Assembly: GCA_030673805.1 (NCBI GenBank)
Contig: DAOVIH010000071.1
Location: 1-5,412 of the forward strand
From: Candidatus Bathyarchaeota archaeon
GTDB lineage: Archaea > Thermoproteota > Bathyarchaeia > Bathyarchaeales > Bathycorpusculaceae
Length of the DNA: 5,412 bases
Direction: 5' to 3'
Part shown: positions 1-5,411 of the stretch, piece after piece
Numbering within the stretch: position 1 is the stretch's first letter
Layout: each line of letters opens with the position of its first letter
Program-made: the position numbers and the translations under genes
The notes under the pieces: model-generated
Database searches by the model: none
What the model saw: only the letters and a program-made list of their open reading frames with translations
Told to the model about the DNA's origin: nothing

Positions 1-1
1 T

Positions 2-331
2 ACCTATTTTGCCTTCGGAGGATACATAAGCGTAACTGAAAATGGAAGTTTGATCCCCTGTTTTTACACAGACCTGCAACCCCAAAAAGCCCAGATGCTT
101 GGAAACATCCGGGAGAAGAGTCTCAGCCAAACTTGGGCGGAAATACAAAAGTCTGATTACTATCGGAGTTTTCTGGACAGAAGTAACCTGAAAGGAAAAT
201 GTGGAGTGTGTGAATATAATGAGATATGTGGGGGTTGCAGAAACAGGTCTTATGCATACACAAACGATCTATTTGAGTCTGATCCAGCCTGTGCATACAT
301 ACCCAAAAGCTTGCGCAAACAAACTCGGTAA
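2..331 (+). CDS. Radical SAM protein, C-terminal SPASM domain (5'-partial)
   Basis: This is the last 109 codons of a gene whose start lies before the window; the frame is open from base 2 to the TAA at 329-331. Seen: seven-cysteine-type SPASM signature, counting from the first visible codon, with C20 (in LIPCF), then C67, C70, C76 and C79 in KCGVCEYNEICGGC, and C97 in DPAC. LGNI and a W about 12 residues later are typical SPASM spacers. Known: SPASM domains hold one or two auxiliary [4Fe-4S] clusters behind a radical-SAM barrel. The CGVCEY-x-x-ICGGCR-x-R-x-YA-x-T string followed by DP-x-C is very close to AhbC/AhbD/NirJ proteins of the sirohaem-to-haem or haem d1 routes. RiPP maturases and uncharacterised SPASM enzymes share much of it. 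The radical-SAM CX3CX2C motif is outside the window, so the exact family cannot be fixed. The next gene on the same strand is another radical-SAM protein. An internal TTG at 50 is not the true start, because the domain continues upstream. Confidence 0.88.
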   Translation, partial: TYFAFGGYISVTENGSLIPCFYTDLQPQKAQMLGNIREKSLSQTWAEIQKSDYYRSFLDRSNLKGKCGVCEYNEICGGCRNRSYAYTNDLFESDPACAYIPKSLRKQTR

Positions 332-486
332 AACAGATTAGGAAGCACCCAAACAATGATCAAGATCTGGTGAAGAGAGTTCAAACAAATCGGATTTTCA
401 CTAATATGAAAACCCAAGAACTGAAAACGCTCTTTTCCTTAGTTTTTGGACTCAACATTCAATTGCGGAAACTGGTTGCGCTAAGG

Positions 487-494
487 TTTATTAT
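487..494 (+). promoter_or_regulatory. TATA-like box for the HemN-like gene
   Basis: TTTATTAT is preceded by CTAAGG, which fits an archaeal BRE/TATA arrangement. A start about 25 bases on (near 515-518) would leave a leader of about 20 bases carrying the GAGGT at 524-528 before the ATG at 537. It resembles the TTATTAAC boxes of the two minus-strand genes. It conflicts with the open frame that extends upstream of the gene. No experimental support; inferred from position and composition. Confidence 0.4.
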
Positions 495-523
495 CGGGCA
501 GACGCCTTAATAGACGAGAATTT

Positions 524-528
524 GAGGT
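524..528 (+). promoter_or_regulatory. Ribosome binding site GAGGT that favours ATG 537
   Basis: GAGGT sits 8 bases before the ATG at 537. The longer reading starts at TTG 522, which would place this site inside the coding sequence, so ATG 537 is preferred. Confidence 0.5.
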
Positions 529-536
529 TGCTGTGC

Positions 537-1847
537 ATGAAAGAAGCTATTCCCGAAGCAGGAGAAGCCACCTTGTACGATTCAAGAGAAAACTGGCCGC
601 CATATACCTACAGAGACTATCCGGACATAAAACCCAAAGCCTATGAGGCCTTCATGAAGTTTTTGGCCACGGAAAACACTTCTAACAAGGTATTAGAGCT
701 TCAACCTTGGATATCTCTTTGCGCGTCAAGATGCACTTTTTGTTACTACCCAACTTCCACGTTTAATCAAGGAATTGTAGAGCCCTACCTTGCTGCTCTA
801 AAGAAAGAACTTGAGATATATGCCAAGACAAAATACATAAAAACTAGCCAATTTGACGAAATAGTGCTCGGCGGTGGAACACCCAGCGTCTTAGGCGTTG
901 ACCAAATGATAGACCTAATTGCCTTTTGCGAAAAGAGATTCAACACAACTGATGAATACTTCATTAAAGTCACTTGTTCATCCAAAACTCTTGAAACAGA
1001 AAAACTGGAGAAACTAGCAGAATATGGAGTCTACCAGGTTGACATGGGAGCACAAACCTTTGATGACAAACTCCGAAAACAATTGTGCTTACCAGATTCC
1101 GCACAAAATCTCGAACAAGCCATCAAAACTGCAAGAAAACTTGGGTTGTGCGTATGCATAGACCTTATGTATAATATTCCAGGCCAAACAATGGAAAGCT
1201 GGCTCAATACCCTCAAAAAAGCAATAGAATTGGACGTTGAAATCGACACTTACTCTCTAGATGTATATCCTGGCACGGTTCTTGAGAAACAACTGAAGGC
1301 AGGAACTGTTCCACCCCAAGGAGACGCTGAATTTGAGAAGCAAATGTACCTGAAAGCCTACAAGCTTTTAACTGAAGCAGGATACAAAGCGATAGGCCAT
1401 GATCGATTCTCGAGAGTTGAATGGCATTACAAAGAATCGTGTCTAAATGGTTGGCCTTGGGCAGGAATACTAACTACTGGATTTGGATGCATTATGGGGT
1501 ACTTGGAAAGGTTTGCTTACACCAATATTGAGGATGTAAATGGCTACATTGAAACGATGAAATCTGGAAGACTACCAATTAGCAGGCTCTCAGAGTCAAC
1601 AACCGAGGATATGATGCGCCGAGTTATGACCAGACTGTATCTGAGGTTACCAGTTAGTAAACAGGAATTCTTTGAGAAATTCGGAAAACTCCCCGAAGAA
1701 GTCTTCCCCCAACAAATTAAGAGTCTTAAAGAAAAGGGTTTAATCGAGTCAGACGACAAAGAGATAAGGATCACAAAGCTTGGTGATCTGTGGAAAGGGA
1801 ACATCGCTTGGGAATTCGCACCTGAAAACATCAGCCAAAAAGAATAA
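537..1847 (+). CDS. HemN/HemW-like radical SAM protein
   Basis: Complete 436-residue protein from ATG 537; a TTG at 522 would add five residues. Seen: radical-SAM cluster motif C62-x3-C66-x2-C69 (SLCASRCTFCYYP), GGGTPS at about 112-117, GAQTF at 171-175 and DLMYNIPGQT at 209-218. These are the hallmark blocks of the coproporphyrinogen III oxidase-like (HemN/HemW/HutW/HemZ) superfamily. The C-terminal 70 residues (RLYLRLPVSK to LGDLWKG) fit the HemN_C winged-helix domain. Known: members bind [4Fe-4S] and SAM and act in anaerobic haem synthesis, haem delivery (HemW) or haem ring opening (HutW/ChuW). Position 170-175 reads MGAQTF where HemW has SiGvQSf. The N-terminal PPYTYRDYP recalls the PRYTSYPT region of HemN. 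I cannot choose between subfamilies, so no symbol is given. The upstream neighbour is a SPASM protein of haem-pathway type, which makes a tetrapyrrole role plausible. The gene has a possible promoter of its own at 487-494. It converges on the membrane-protein gene to the right. Confidence 0.9.
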   Translation: MKEAIPEAGEATLYDSRENWPPYTYRDYPDIKPKAYEAFMKFLATENTSNKVLELQPWISLCASRCTFCYYPTSTFNQGIVEPYLAALKKELEIYAKTKYIKTSQFDEIVLGGGTPSVLGVDQMIDLIAFCEKRFNTTDEYFIKVTCSSKTLETEKLEKLAEYGVYQVDMGAQTFDDKLRKQLCLPDSAQNLEQAIKTARKLGLCVCIDLMYNIPGQTMESWLNTLKKAIELDVEIDTYSLDVYPGTVLEKQLKAGTVPPQGDAEFEKQMYLKAYKLLTEAGYKAIGHDRFSRVEWHYKESCLNGWPWAGILTTGFGCIMGYLERFAYTNIEDVNGYIETMKSGRLPISRLSESTTEDMMRRVMTRLYLRLPVSKQEFFEKFGKLPEEVFPQQIKSLKEKGLIESDDKEIRITKLGDLWKGNIAWEFAPENISQKE

Positions 1848-1882
1848 TCCGTTTTCAAGGTCGATTTTGGTCAAGAATAAAC

Positions 1883-1943
1883 AATAAAAACACAAAAAGA
1901 ACAAGTTTATGCTTTTTGTTTAGATTTTTTGAGCAGAAAAAAA
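1883..1943 (-). terminator. Oligo-T terminator of the membrane-protein gene
   Basis: Read on the minus strand, T7 (1943-1937) begins 14 bases after the stop codon of the leftward gene. T5 tracts around 1898-1894 and 1887-1883 follow. It overlaps the + strand terminator, so this spacer probably ends transcripts from both sides. Confidence 0.45.
1892..1930 (+). terminator. Inverted repeat plus oligo-T terminator of the HemN-like gene
   Basis: ACAAAAAG (1892-1899) and CTTTTTGT (1912-1919) form a perfect 8-bp inverted repeat with a 12-base loop, and T6 follows at 1925-1930. The stem is AT-rich, so the oligo-T tracts (1913-1917 and 1925-1930) are more likely to be the working signal, as is usual in archaea. 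It lies 45-83 bases after the stop codon at 1847. Confidence 0.5.
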
Positions 1944-1956
1944 GAAAGGGAGAGTT

Positions 1957-2589
1957 TTACATGTGTTTTGGCGATAAGTCATACCATGTAATTACCTTAG
2001 CAACGATTGGCACAAGTACTCCTAAAATGATCGCCGGCAACATTACTAGGAAGAAGGCATATGCTGGGTCGGCTAACGTCATGTTGCGATTCGGTTCTAG
2101 AGCCCATTGGTAGTTGACAAGGAATTGAAGTAGACCTGTTGTTATTGCAGCCGTCATACCTGCGAGTAACATTCGTTTGAAGCTGTATGAGTTGTTGTTT
2201 AACGCTCCTGCTATGTATCCAATTAGTATTCCGACTACGATATATGTGATTAAACTTGCGTCGGCATAGAAATTCCATGTTTGGCCGTATGATAGATATG
2301 TGAAGCCGGAGTAGCCAGCCATTGCAAGGTAGTAGATCGATCCCATTAGAAATCCTGCTGCCCCGCCAGCCCATTTGTTCCAGATTAAGCCCATCAACAG
2401 GGGAAGCCCGAACATGATCATCCAGGCAAAGCCAAATGTGAGTATGTAAGGTACCGATGATTCCATCCCAAAGTAGTTAAGCAGCCAAACGCGGATTTCT
2501 GTGGCAAAAAGTATAATCACTAAACCAATGATGACTGGTACTATCAAGCCATAGAGTATAGTATTCAACGAGAGCTTTTCTTCAGCCAT
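1957..2589 (-). CDS. Cysteine-free membrane protein, about six helices, unknown function
   Basis: This is a 210-residue protein from the ATG at 2589. A GTG at 2598 would add MKK, but the AGGTGA ribosome site overlaps that codon, so the ATG is preferred. Seen (213-residue numbering): six hydrophobic segments at about 12-32, 48-70, 76-96, 114-134, 143-163 and 178-202, with short charged loops and no signal peptide. There is no cysteine anywhere, so it cannot bind iron-sulfur clusters through cysteine. It is not an RnfA/RnfE (NqrD/NqrE) homologue of the usual kind, although size and helix count are similar. Glycine-rich helices such as GGAAGFLMGSIYYL and GILIGYIAGAL recall substrate-binding S components of ECF transporters; this is a weak resemblance only. 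I do not recognise the family. It lies 251-260 bases downstream of the electron-transfer fusion gene in the same direction, with its own TATA-like box and an intervening terminator, so co-expression is possible but not shown. Confidence 0.85.
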   Translation of the reverse strand: MAEEKLSLNTILYGLIVPVIIGLVIILFATEIRVWLLNYFGMESSVPYILTFGFAWMIMFGLPLLMGLIWNKWAGGAAGFLMGSIYYLAMAGYSGFTYLSYGQTWNFYADASLITYIVVGILIGYIAGALNNNSYSFKRMLLAGMTAAITTGLLQFLVNYQWALEPNRNMTLADPAYAFFLVMLPAIILGVLVPIVAKVITWYDLSPKHM

Positions 2590-2594
2590 TTTTT

Positions 2595-2600
2595 TCACCT
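2595..2600 (-). promoter_or_regulatory. Ribosome binding site AGGTGA deciding ATG 2589
   Basis: AGGTGA matches the archaeal GGAGGTGA consensus and lies five bases (2594-2590) before the ATG at 2589. It overlaps the alternative GTG start at 2598-2596, which argues against that longer start. Confidence 0.6.
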
Positions 2601-2622
2601 TTTCACTATTAGGATTGGTTAT

Positions 2623-2630
2623 GTTAATAA
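2623..2630 (-). promoter_or_regulatory. TATA-like box of the membrane-protein gene
   Basis: On the minus strand TTATTAAC is preceded by GATTAAAT, a BRE/TATA-like setting. A start about 25 bases downstream (near 2602) gives a very short leader with the AGGTGA site right at its 5' end. The fusion gene's candidate promoter has the same TTATTAAC core. Confidence 0.45.
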
Positions 2631-2682
2631 ATTTAATCCTTGAAAAGTAACTGCTACTAGCCGATCAAATGAAGGACTTCTC

Positions 2683-2698
2683 TTCCCAATATTCGGAA
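2683..2698. promoter_or_regulatory. Imperfect palindrome, possible operator
   Basis: TTCCCAATATTCGGAA is a 16-base palindrome with one mismatched pair (TTCC-x-AATATT-x-GGAA). It lies about 55 bases upstream of the TATA-like box at 2623-2630. The rest of the 2599-2849 spacer has no supported gene. Short palindromes like this also occur by chance. Confidence 0.25.
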
Positions 2699-2806
2699 AT
2701 TCTTGGGACTGACCTAAAATGAGTGACGGAACAGAATGTAGTTTTAGTGCTCAATAGTTGTCGTCTGTACAATAACCTGAAAGAAGGATGAAAGGAGGTA
2801 ATAATA

Positions 2807-2828
2807 CTTTTTTGCTAAAGAAAAAAAG
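2807..2828 (-). terminator. Terminator of the RnfD-ferredoxin-FrhB fusion gene
   Basis: CTTTTTT (2807-2813) and AAAAAAG (2822-2828) form a 7-bp inverted repeat. Read on the minus strand, T7 (2827-2821) begins 22 bases after the stop codon at 2850. This fits an archaeal oligo-T terminator and suggests that transcription of the fusion gene ends before the membrane-protein gene. Confidence 0.5.
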
Positions 2829-2849
2829 GTTGGGGTTGGGAAGTTGTTT

Positions 2850-4970
2850 TTATTTTGCTGTCTTCGCACGTTTTTCCTTAAGAATAGCTAGTTTCGTAAT
2901 TTCTTCTTTATTGATTTTGCCCTTAGCCAAATCAAGTGTTTTCAATAGTTTTTCGCCAACATCAGATCGCACTATTACCGTCGAATATCCTTTGTCGCTG
3001 CCCACTGCACCAACAGAGATATCAGCATATTTTGCAGTGAAGTCTGGACAATCGAGACATCTTTTTTCGACAGCGTTGCTCAGCTTTTTGACACTCACCG
3101 ATTTTTCTTTTCCATCGACTCTCACAATGTATTTTCCTTTGCTAATCTGAGTTTTCTCCGCACGGTCCAAATCAACACTTAGTAGCCTCTTTGTTTCTTC
3201 TTTGAGCTTCTCGTAGTCGAAACATTCGTAACAGAACAATCCTAGCATGGTCAATTCTACGTCTGGAAGTTCACGAAGAAGAGTCTGTTGTACCCTCCTT
3301 GCGGCTCGAACCTCGCAAGCTGTACCCACTATTGCGATTTTGCGTTTGCCTTTTGCTACCAATTCTCCTAACTTTGACATCATTGCAACCCGAAGATACT
3401 TTGTACCTTTAGCTTTCGACACTTCATCGACATTCTCTGCTACAACGGCTTCTGCCCAGTAGCCATCTGTTCGCTGAACCACTATAGCGGAATCAAACAA
3501 TCCCTTCTTTAGGCCGGAAGCAAGCAACGCAGTGGCTACTCCGCCATCCTGTCCATCTATAGAACTTTTCGCTGCAAACACATCTGAGTAGACGCCAATG
3601 TTTTCGTCTATCTTGCCTTTTAAGAATTGCTGCTCTATTGTTTTTGCCTCTTCTTCCAACAATGGATATCCTAGTGTGTTGCTTTCAAGATCAATTTTTG
3701 AGGGACAAACGAAGTTGCAGTGCTCACAACCTGCACAGTAGTCCGCGTTAAGCTCCATCAGTTTTAGAACATTCTGCTTATCAACGGCTTCTTTGATTAG
3801 AATCGGGCTCAGAGCATTGCAGCATACATTCATGCAAGCGCCGCATCTCATGCAATCATAGGTTTTCACGGTTGCAAATTGCTTGGCTTTTGGAAGTTTT
3901 GGTTCAGTCTTTTCCTTTTTAGGACGTAGTTTTCCCACGTTATCCAGAAGTGGCGAAGTTAAATTCATGATGACTAACGCTAGAATCGAACCACCCAAGA
4001 ATCCCGTGTACACCATAATCAGCATAGTAAGTACGGATAAGCCAGCGCCGAAGATTAATTGTCCTTTATGAGTCACCGGCGTAGTTGCCGGGTCAGTTGC
4101 CATGAAAAACGCCATGAAAATTGAACTTCCGGCAAAGACGTGAAAGATTAGTCTTAATACGATGTCTCCGCCATAAATGAAGCCGAAAGCGATAGAAAGC
4201 AAAGAGATGCCTAATAGATACGCCACCGTTATTCTCCATTTTATGTACCTGCGCAGAACTGCGAAAAGAATTATTCCGACTGCTATTACAACGATGCTTG
4301 AAGCTCCACCTATCCATCCGTGATACTTAGCAAGGGCCATTGTATTTAGAACTTGTGAAAGGCCCTCGTAAGTAGGTGCGGCGATACCAGGATTTCCATA
4401 GCAAGTTATTAACGTGGGCCCAAAAATTTGGGTATCCATTGGATAGTATGGACCGAATATACCTTCAGTAAGACGATTTTGCAGATCAATAGAATATATG
4501 TGGTCTGTGGGCATTAGAGTTGAAATTGACGGCATAAATAGCAAGCCAAGAATCAGAAGCTTAGCAATAGCAGCAGGATTCACGTATTTTCGGCCAGCCA
4601 GTCCCTGAAGTTTTTTGAAAACAATCAACCCGAGAGCTGAAATCAGGGCTGGGTATAAGTATAGTTCGGGGGCAGCCATCGTCGGGATTATTTCGGTAGC
4701 CATATTTGGAACTTGTCCAAGTGAATATGACAAAGCAACGATTAACCCAAATACCGCTGCAGACATCGTGTTTTGAGGTCCCTTTTTGCCCATTACCAAA
4801 GACAGAAGATAATCGCAAGCCACTGCAACTCCTACAGAGATTACCGAGATTATGAGGGGATCAACACCCCAAAAGATGAAAGAAACAGCCGCGATAACGC
4901 AAAGTGCAACGAAAGTGTAAGTCATTAGCAAATCTTTAGTCATATAAGAAAGTTCTTTAGTTTTAGCCAT
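2850..4970 (-). CDS. RnfD/NqrB-like membrane domain fused to two [4Fe-4S] sites and an FrhB/FpoF-like domain
   Basis: 706 residues; ATG 4970 is fixed as the earliest start by an in-frame TAA two codons upstream. Domain 1 (about 13-345): roughly ten membrane helices with RnfD/NqrB marks, namely SAAVFGLIVAL (70-80), KYVNPAAIAKLL (128-139) and MATDPATTPVTHKGQLIFG (290-308). Linker 348-370 is charged. Domain 2 (370-435): two CX2CX2CX3C motifs, C373/376/379/383 and C412/415/418/422 followed by PSKI, like the C-terminal clusters of RnfC and the ferredoxin part of FpoF/FqoF. Domain 3 (about 458-690): FrhB family, with DGQDGGVATALL (472-483), GTKYLRV, VGTACEV (C552), GLFCYECF (C580, C583), ISKGKY, and RCLDCPDF (C638, C641) followed by ADISVG. 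Known: FrhB/FpoF bind FAD and oxidise or reduce F420; RnfD/NqrB are membrane flavoproteins of ion-pumping complexes. Inferred: electrons pass from cytosolic F420H2 or another donor through the clusters to the membrane, or the reverse. No SGAT-type FMN-attachment motif is visible in the 150-217 loop. No other Rnf or Fpo subunit is nearby. The architecture reads as one unbroken frame, so it is not an assembly of adjacent genes. Confidence 0.92.
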   Translation of the reverse strand: MAKTKELSYMTKDLLMTYTFVALCVIAAVSFIFWGVDPLIISVISVGVAVACDYLLSLVMGKKGPQNTMSAAVFGLIVALSYSLGQVPNMATEIIPTMAAPELYLYPALISALGLIVFKKLQGLAGRKYVNPAAIAKLLILGLLFMPSISTLMPTDHIYSIDLQNRLTEGIFGPYYPMDTQIFGPTLITCYGNPGIAAPTYEGLSQVLNTMALAKYHGWIGGASSIVVIAVGIILFAVLRRYIKWRITVAYLLGISLLSIAFGFIYGGDIVLRLIFHVFAGSSIFMAFFMATDPATTPVTHKGQLIFGAGLSVLTMLIMVYTGFLGGSILALVIMNLTSPLLDNVGKLRPKKEKTEPKLPKAKQFATVKTYDCMRCGACMNVCCNALSPILIKEAVDKQNVLKLMELNADYCAGCEHCNFVCPSKIDLESNTLGYPLLEEEAKTIEQQFLKGKIDENIGVYSDVFAAKSSIDGQDGGVATALLASGLKKGLFDSAIVVQRTDGYWAEAVVAENVDEVSKAKGTKYLRVAMMSKLGELVAKGKRKIAIVGTACEVRAARRVQQTLLRELPDVELTMLGLFCYECFDYEKLKEETKRLLSVDLDRAEKTQISKGKYIVRVDGKEKSVSVKKLSNAVEKRCLDCPDFTAKYADISVGAVGSDKGYSTVIVRSDVGEKLLKTLDLAKGKINKEEITKLAILKEKRAKTAK

Positions 4971-4984
4971 TTGTTAGATTCAAA

Positions 4985-4989
4985 CTCCT
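4985..4989 (-). promoter_or_regulatory. AGGAG ribosome site with long spacing
   Basis: AGGAG on the minus strand lies 14 bases before the ATG at 4970, longer than the usual 5-9. No other start codon is available in frame because TAA sits at 4976-4974. Translation may be modest, or the spacer may fold. Confidence 0.4.
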
Positions 4990-5021
4990 TTTTTAGCCTT
5001 TTTCCAGTGTATCTTCGGGGA

Positions 5022-5029
5022 GTTAATAA
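5022..5029 (-). promoter_or_regulatory. TATA-like box of the fusion gene
   Basis: TTATTAAC on the minus strand, preceded by AAAATC, is about 52 bases before the ATG. A start near 5000 would give a leader of about 30 bases containing the AGGAG site. The core is identical to that of the downstream membrane-protein gene. Its reverse complement, GTTAATAA, could also serve as a TATA-like box for a + strand transcript into the structured region at 5061-5097. Confidence 0.45.
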
Positions 5030-5060
5030 GATTTTCTAGTTAATCTCCGTGAAACAAGTT

Positions 5061-5097
5061 ATAGCCGGGGCATCACCATGCCATCTACGTTGGCTAT
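5061..5097. other. Nested inverted repeat in a GC-rich island; possible small RNA or operator
   Basis: Outer arms ATAGCC (5061-5066) and GGCTAT (5092-5097) are perfect complements. Inside, GGCAT (5069-5073) and ATGCC (5078-5082) form a second perfect stem with loop CACC. On the + strand two G-U pairs (5060/5098 and 5059/5099) could extend the outer stem. Bases 5061-5120 hold 35 G or C out of 60, clearly richer than the flanks. It is not a tRNA, and I recognise no riboswitch class. It could be a small RNA starting near 5055 on the + strand and ending at T5 (5155-5159), part of a longer fusion-gene leader, or a protein-binding site. Confidence 0.4.
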
Positions 5098-5120
5098 GGA
5101 CCGGGAACAGCGCCATTCTC

Positions 5121-5128
5121 AAAAAAAA
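5121..5128 (-). terminator. Oligo-T tract, possible terminator of a leftward transcript from beyond the window
   Basis: Eight A on the + strand are T8 on the minus strand. If a leftward gene ends near 5262, this tract is the first strong oligo-T after it. No stem precedes it. Confidence 0.3.
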
Positions 5129-5129
5129 C

Positions 5130-5261
5130 TCTTTAAAAATTTAGCGGGGTTTACTTTTTAAGCAACCGGAAGCGGCAAAACTTAAGAGATGACCTTTGGT
5201 ACCAGCCTCTAACTTTTACAAAAATAAGCCCCCTACAAGCAAACGCTCTTCCTTTTCATCA
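5130..5261. other. Non-coding spacer, no gene seen
   Basis: The stretch contains AT-rich sequence (TTTAAAAATTTA near 5132-5143) that could be a TATA-like element on either strand, and a T5 tract at 5155-5159. From about 5202 onward, to about 5340, the + strand is very poor in G: 10 G in the 120 bases 5221-5340. The + strand frame starting at 5196 is low-complexity, rich in S, T, N and Q, and is not supported as a gene. Confidence 0.4.
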
Positions 5262-5411
5262 CTACTTCAATACTACTCTCATAATACCCAGCTCACAACT
5301 AACCTTAGGCAAACCCTTGACTATCCGAAAACCCACGCGCGCGCCAAAATGATGAACAACAAATTCGCTGACCAGCATCACGCATAAGGGTGTTGTGGGC
5401 TGTTTGGCAAC
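5262..5411 (-). CDS. Possible 3' end of a leftward gene entering from the window edge
   Basis: On the minus strand a frame is open from the window edge (5411) to TAG at 5264-5262, giving 49 codons. The readable peptide ends GLPKVSCELGIMRVVLK. It has mixed hydrophobic and charged residues, but I recognise no family. An open frame of this length occurs by chance roughly one time in ten, and codons such as GCG CGC are unlike the neighbouring genes. A run of 8 T on the minus strand at 5128-5121 could end such a transcript. Equally, the stretch may be non-coding. Confidence 0.2.
   Translation of the reverse strand, partial: VAKQPTTPLCVMLVSEFVVHHFGARVGFRIVKGLPKVSCELGIMRVVLK

Noticed and set aside
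406..510. 34-codon frame MKTQELKTLF... between the two radical-SAM genes
   Set aside because: No ribosome site, no recognisable family, and it overlaps the likely promoter of the next gene. Kept only as part of the frameshift idea.
2669..2758. Two very short ORFs (17 and 12 codons) overlapping at ATGA in the spacer
   Set aside because: Too short, without ribosome sites or similarity; likely chance.
2788..3150. + strand open frame of 120 codons preceded by a perfect-looking AAAGGAGGT
   Set aside because: It runs antisense to the well-supported FrhB domain, its peptide is low-quality, and the GGAGGT lies inside the frame's own first codons with no properly spaced ATG after it.
5061..5120. tRNA or known riboswitch in the GC-rich island
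   Set aside because: No T-arm GTTCGAATC-like string, no cloverleaf arms, and no match to the fluoride, TPP, FMN or cobalamin core sequences I know.
5196..5387. 63-codon + strand open frame
   Set aside because: Composition is rich in S, T, N, Q and H as expected from a G-poor non-coding stretch. There is no ribosome site and no recognisable motif.
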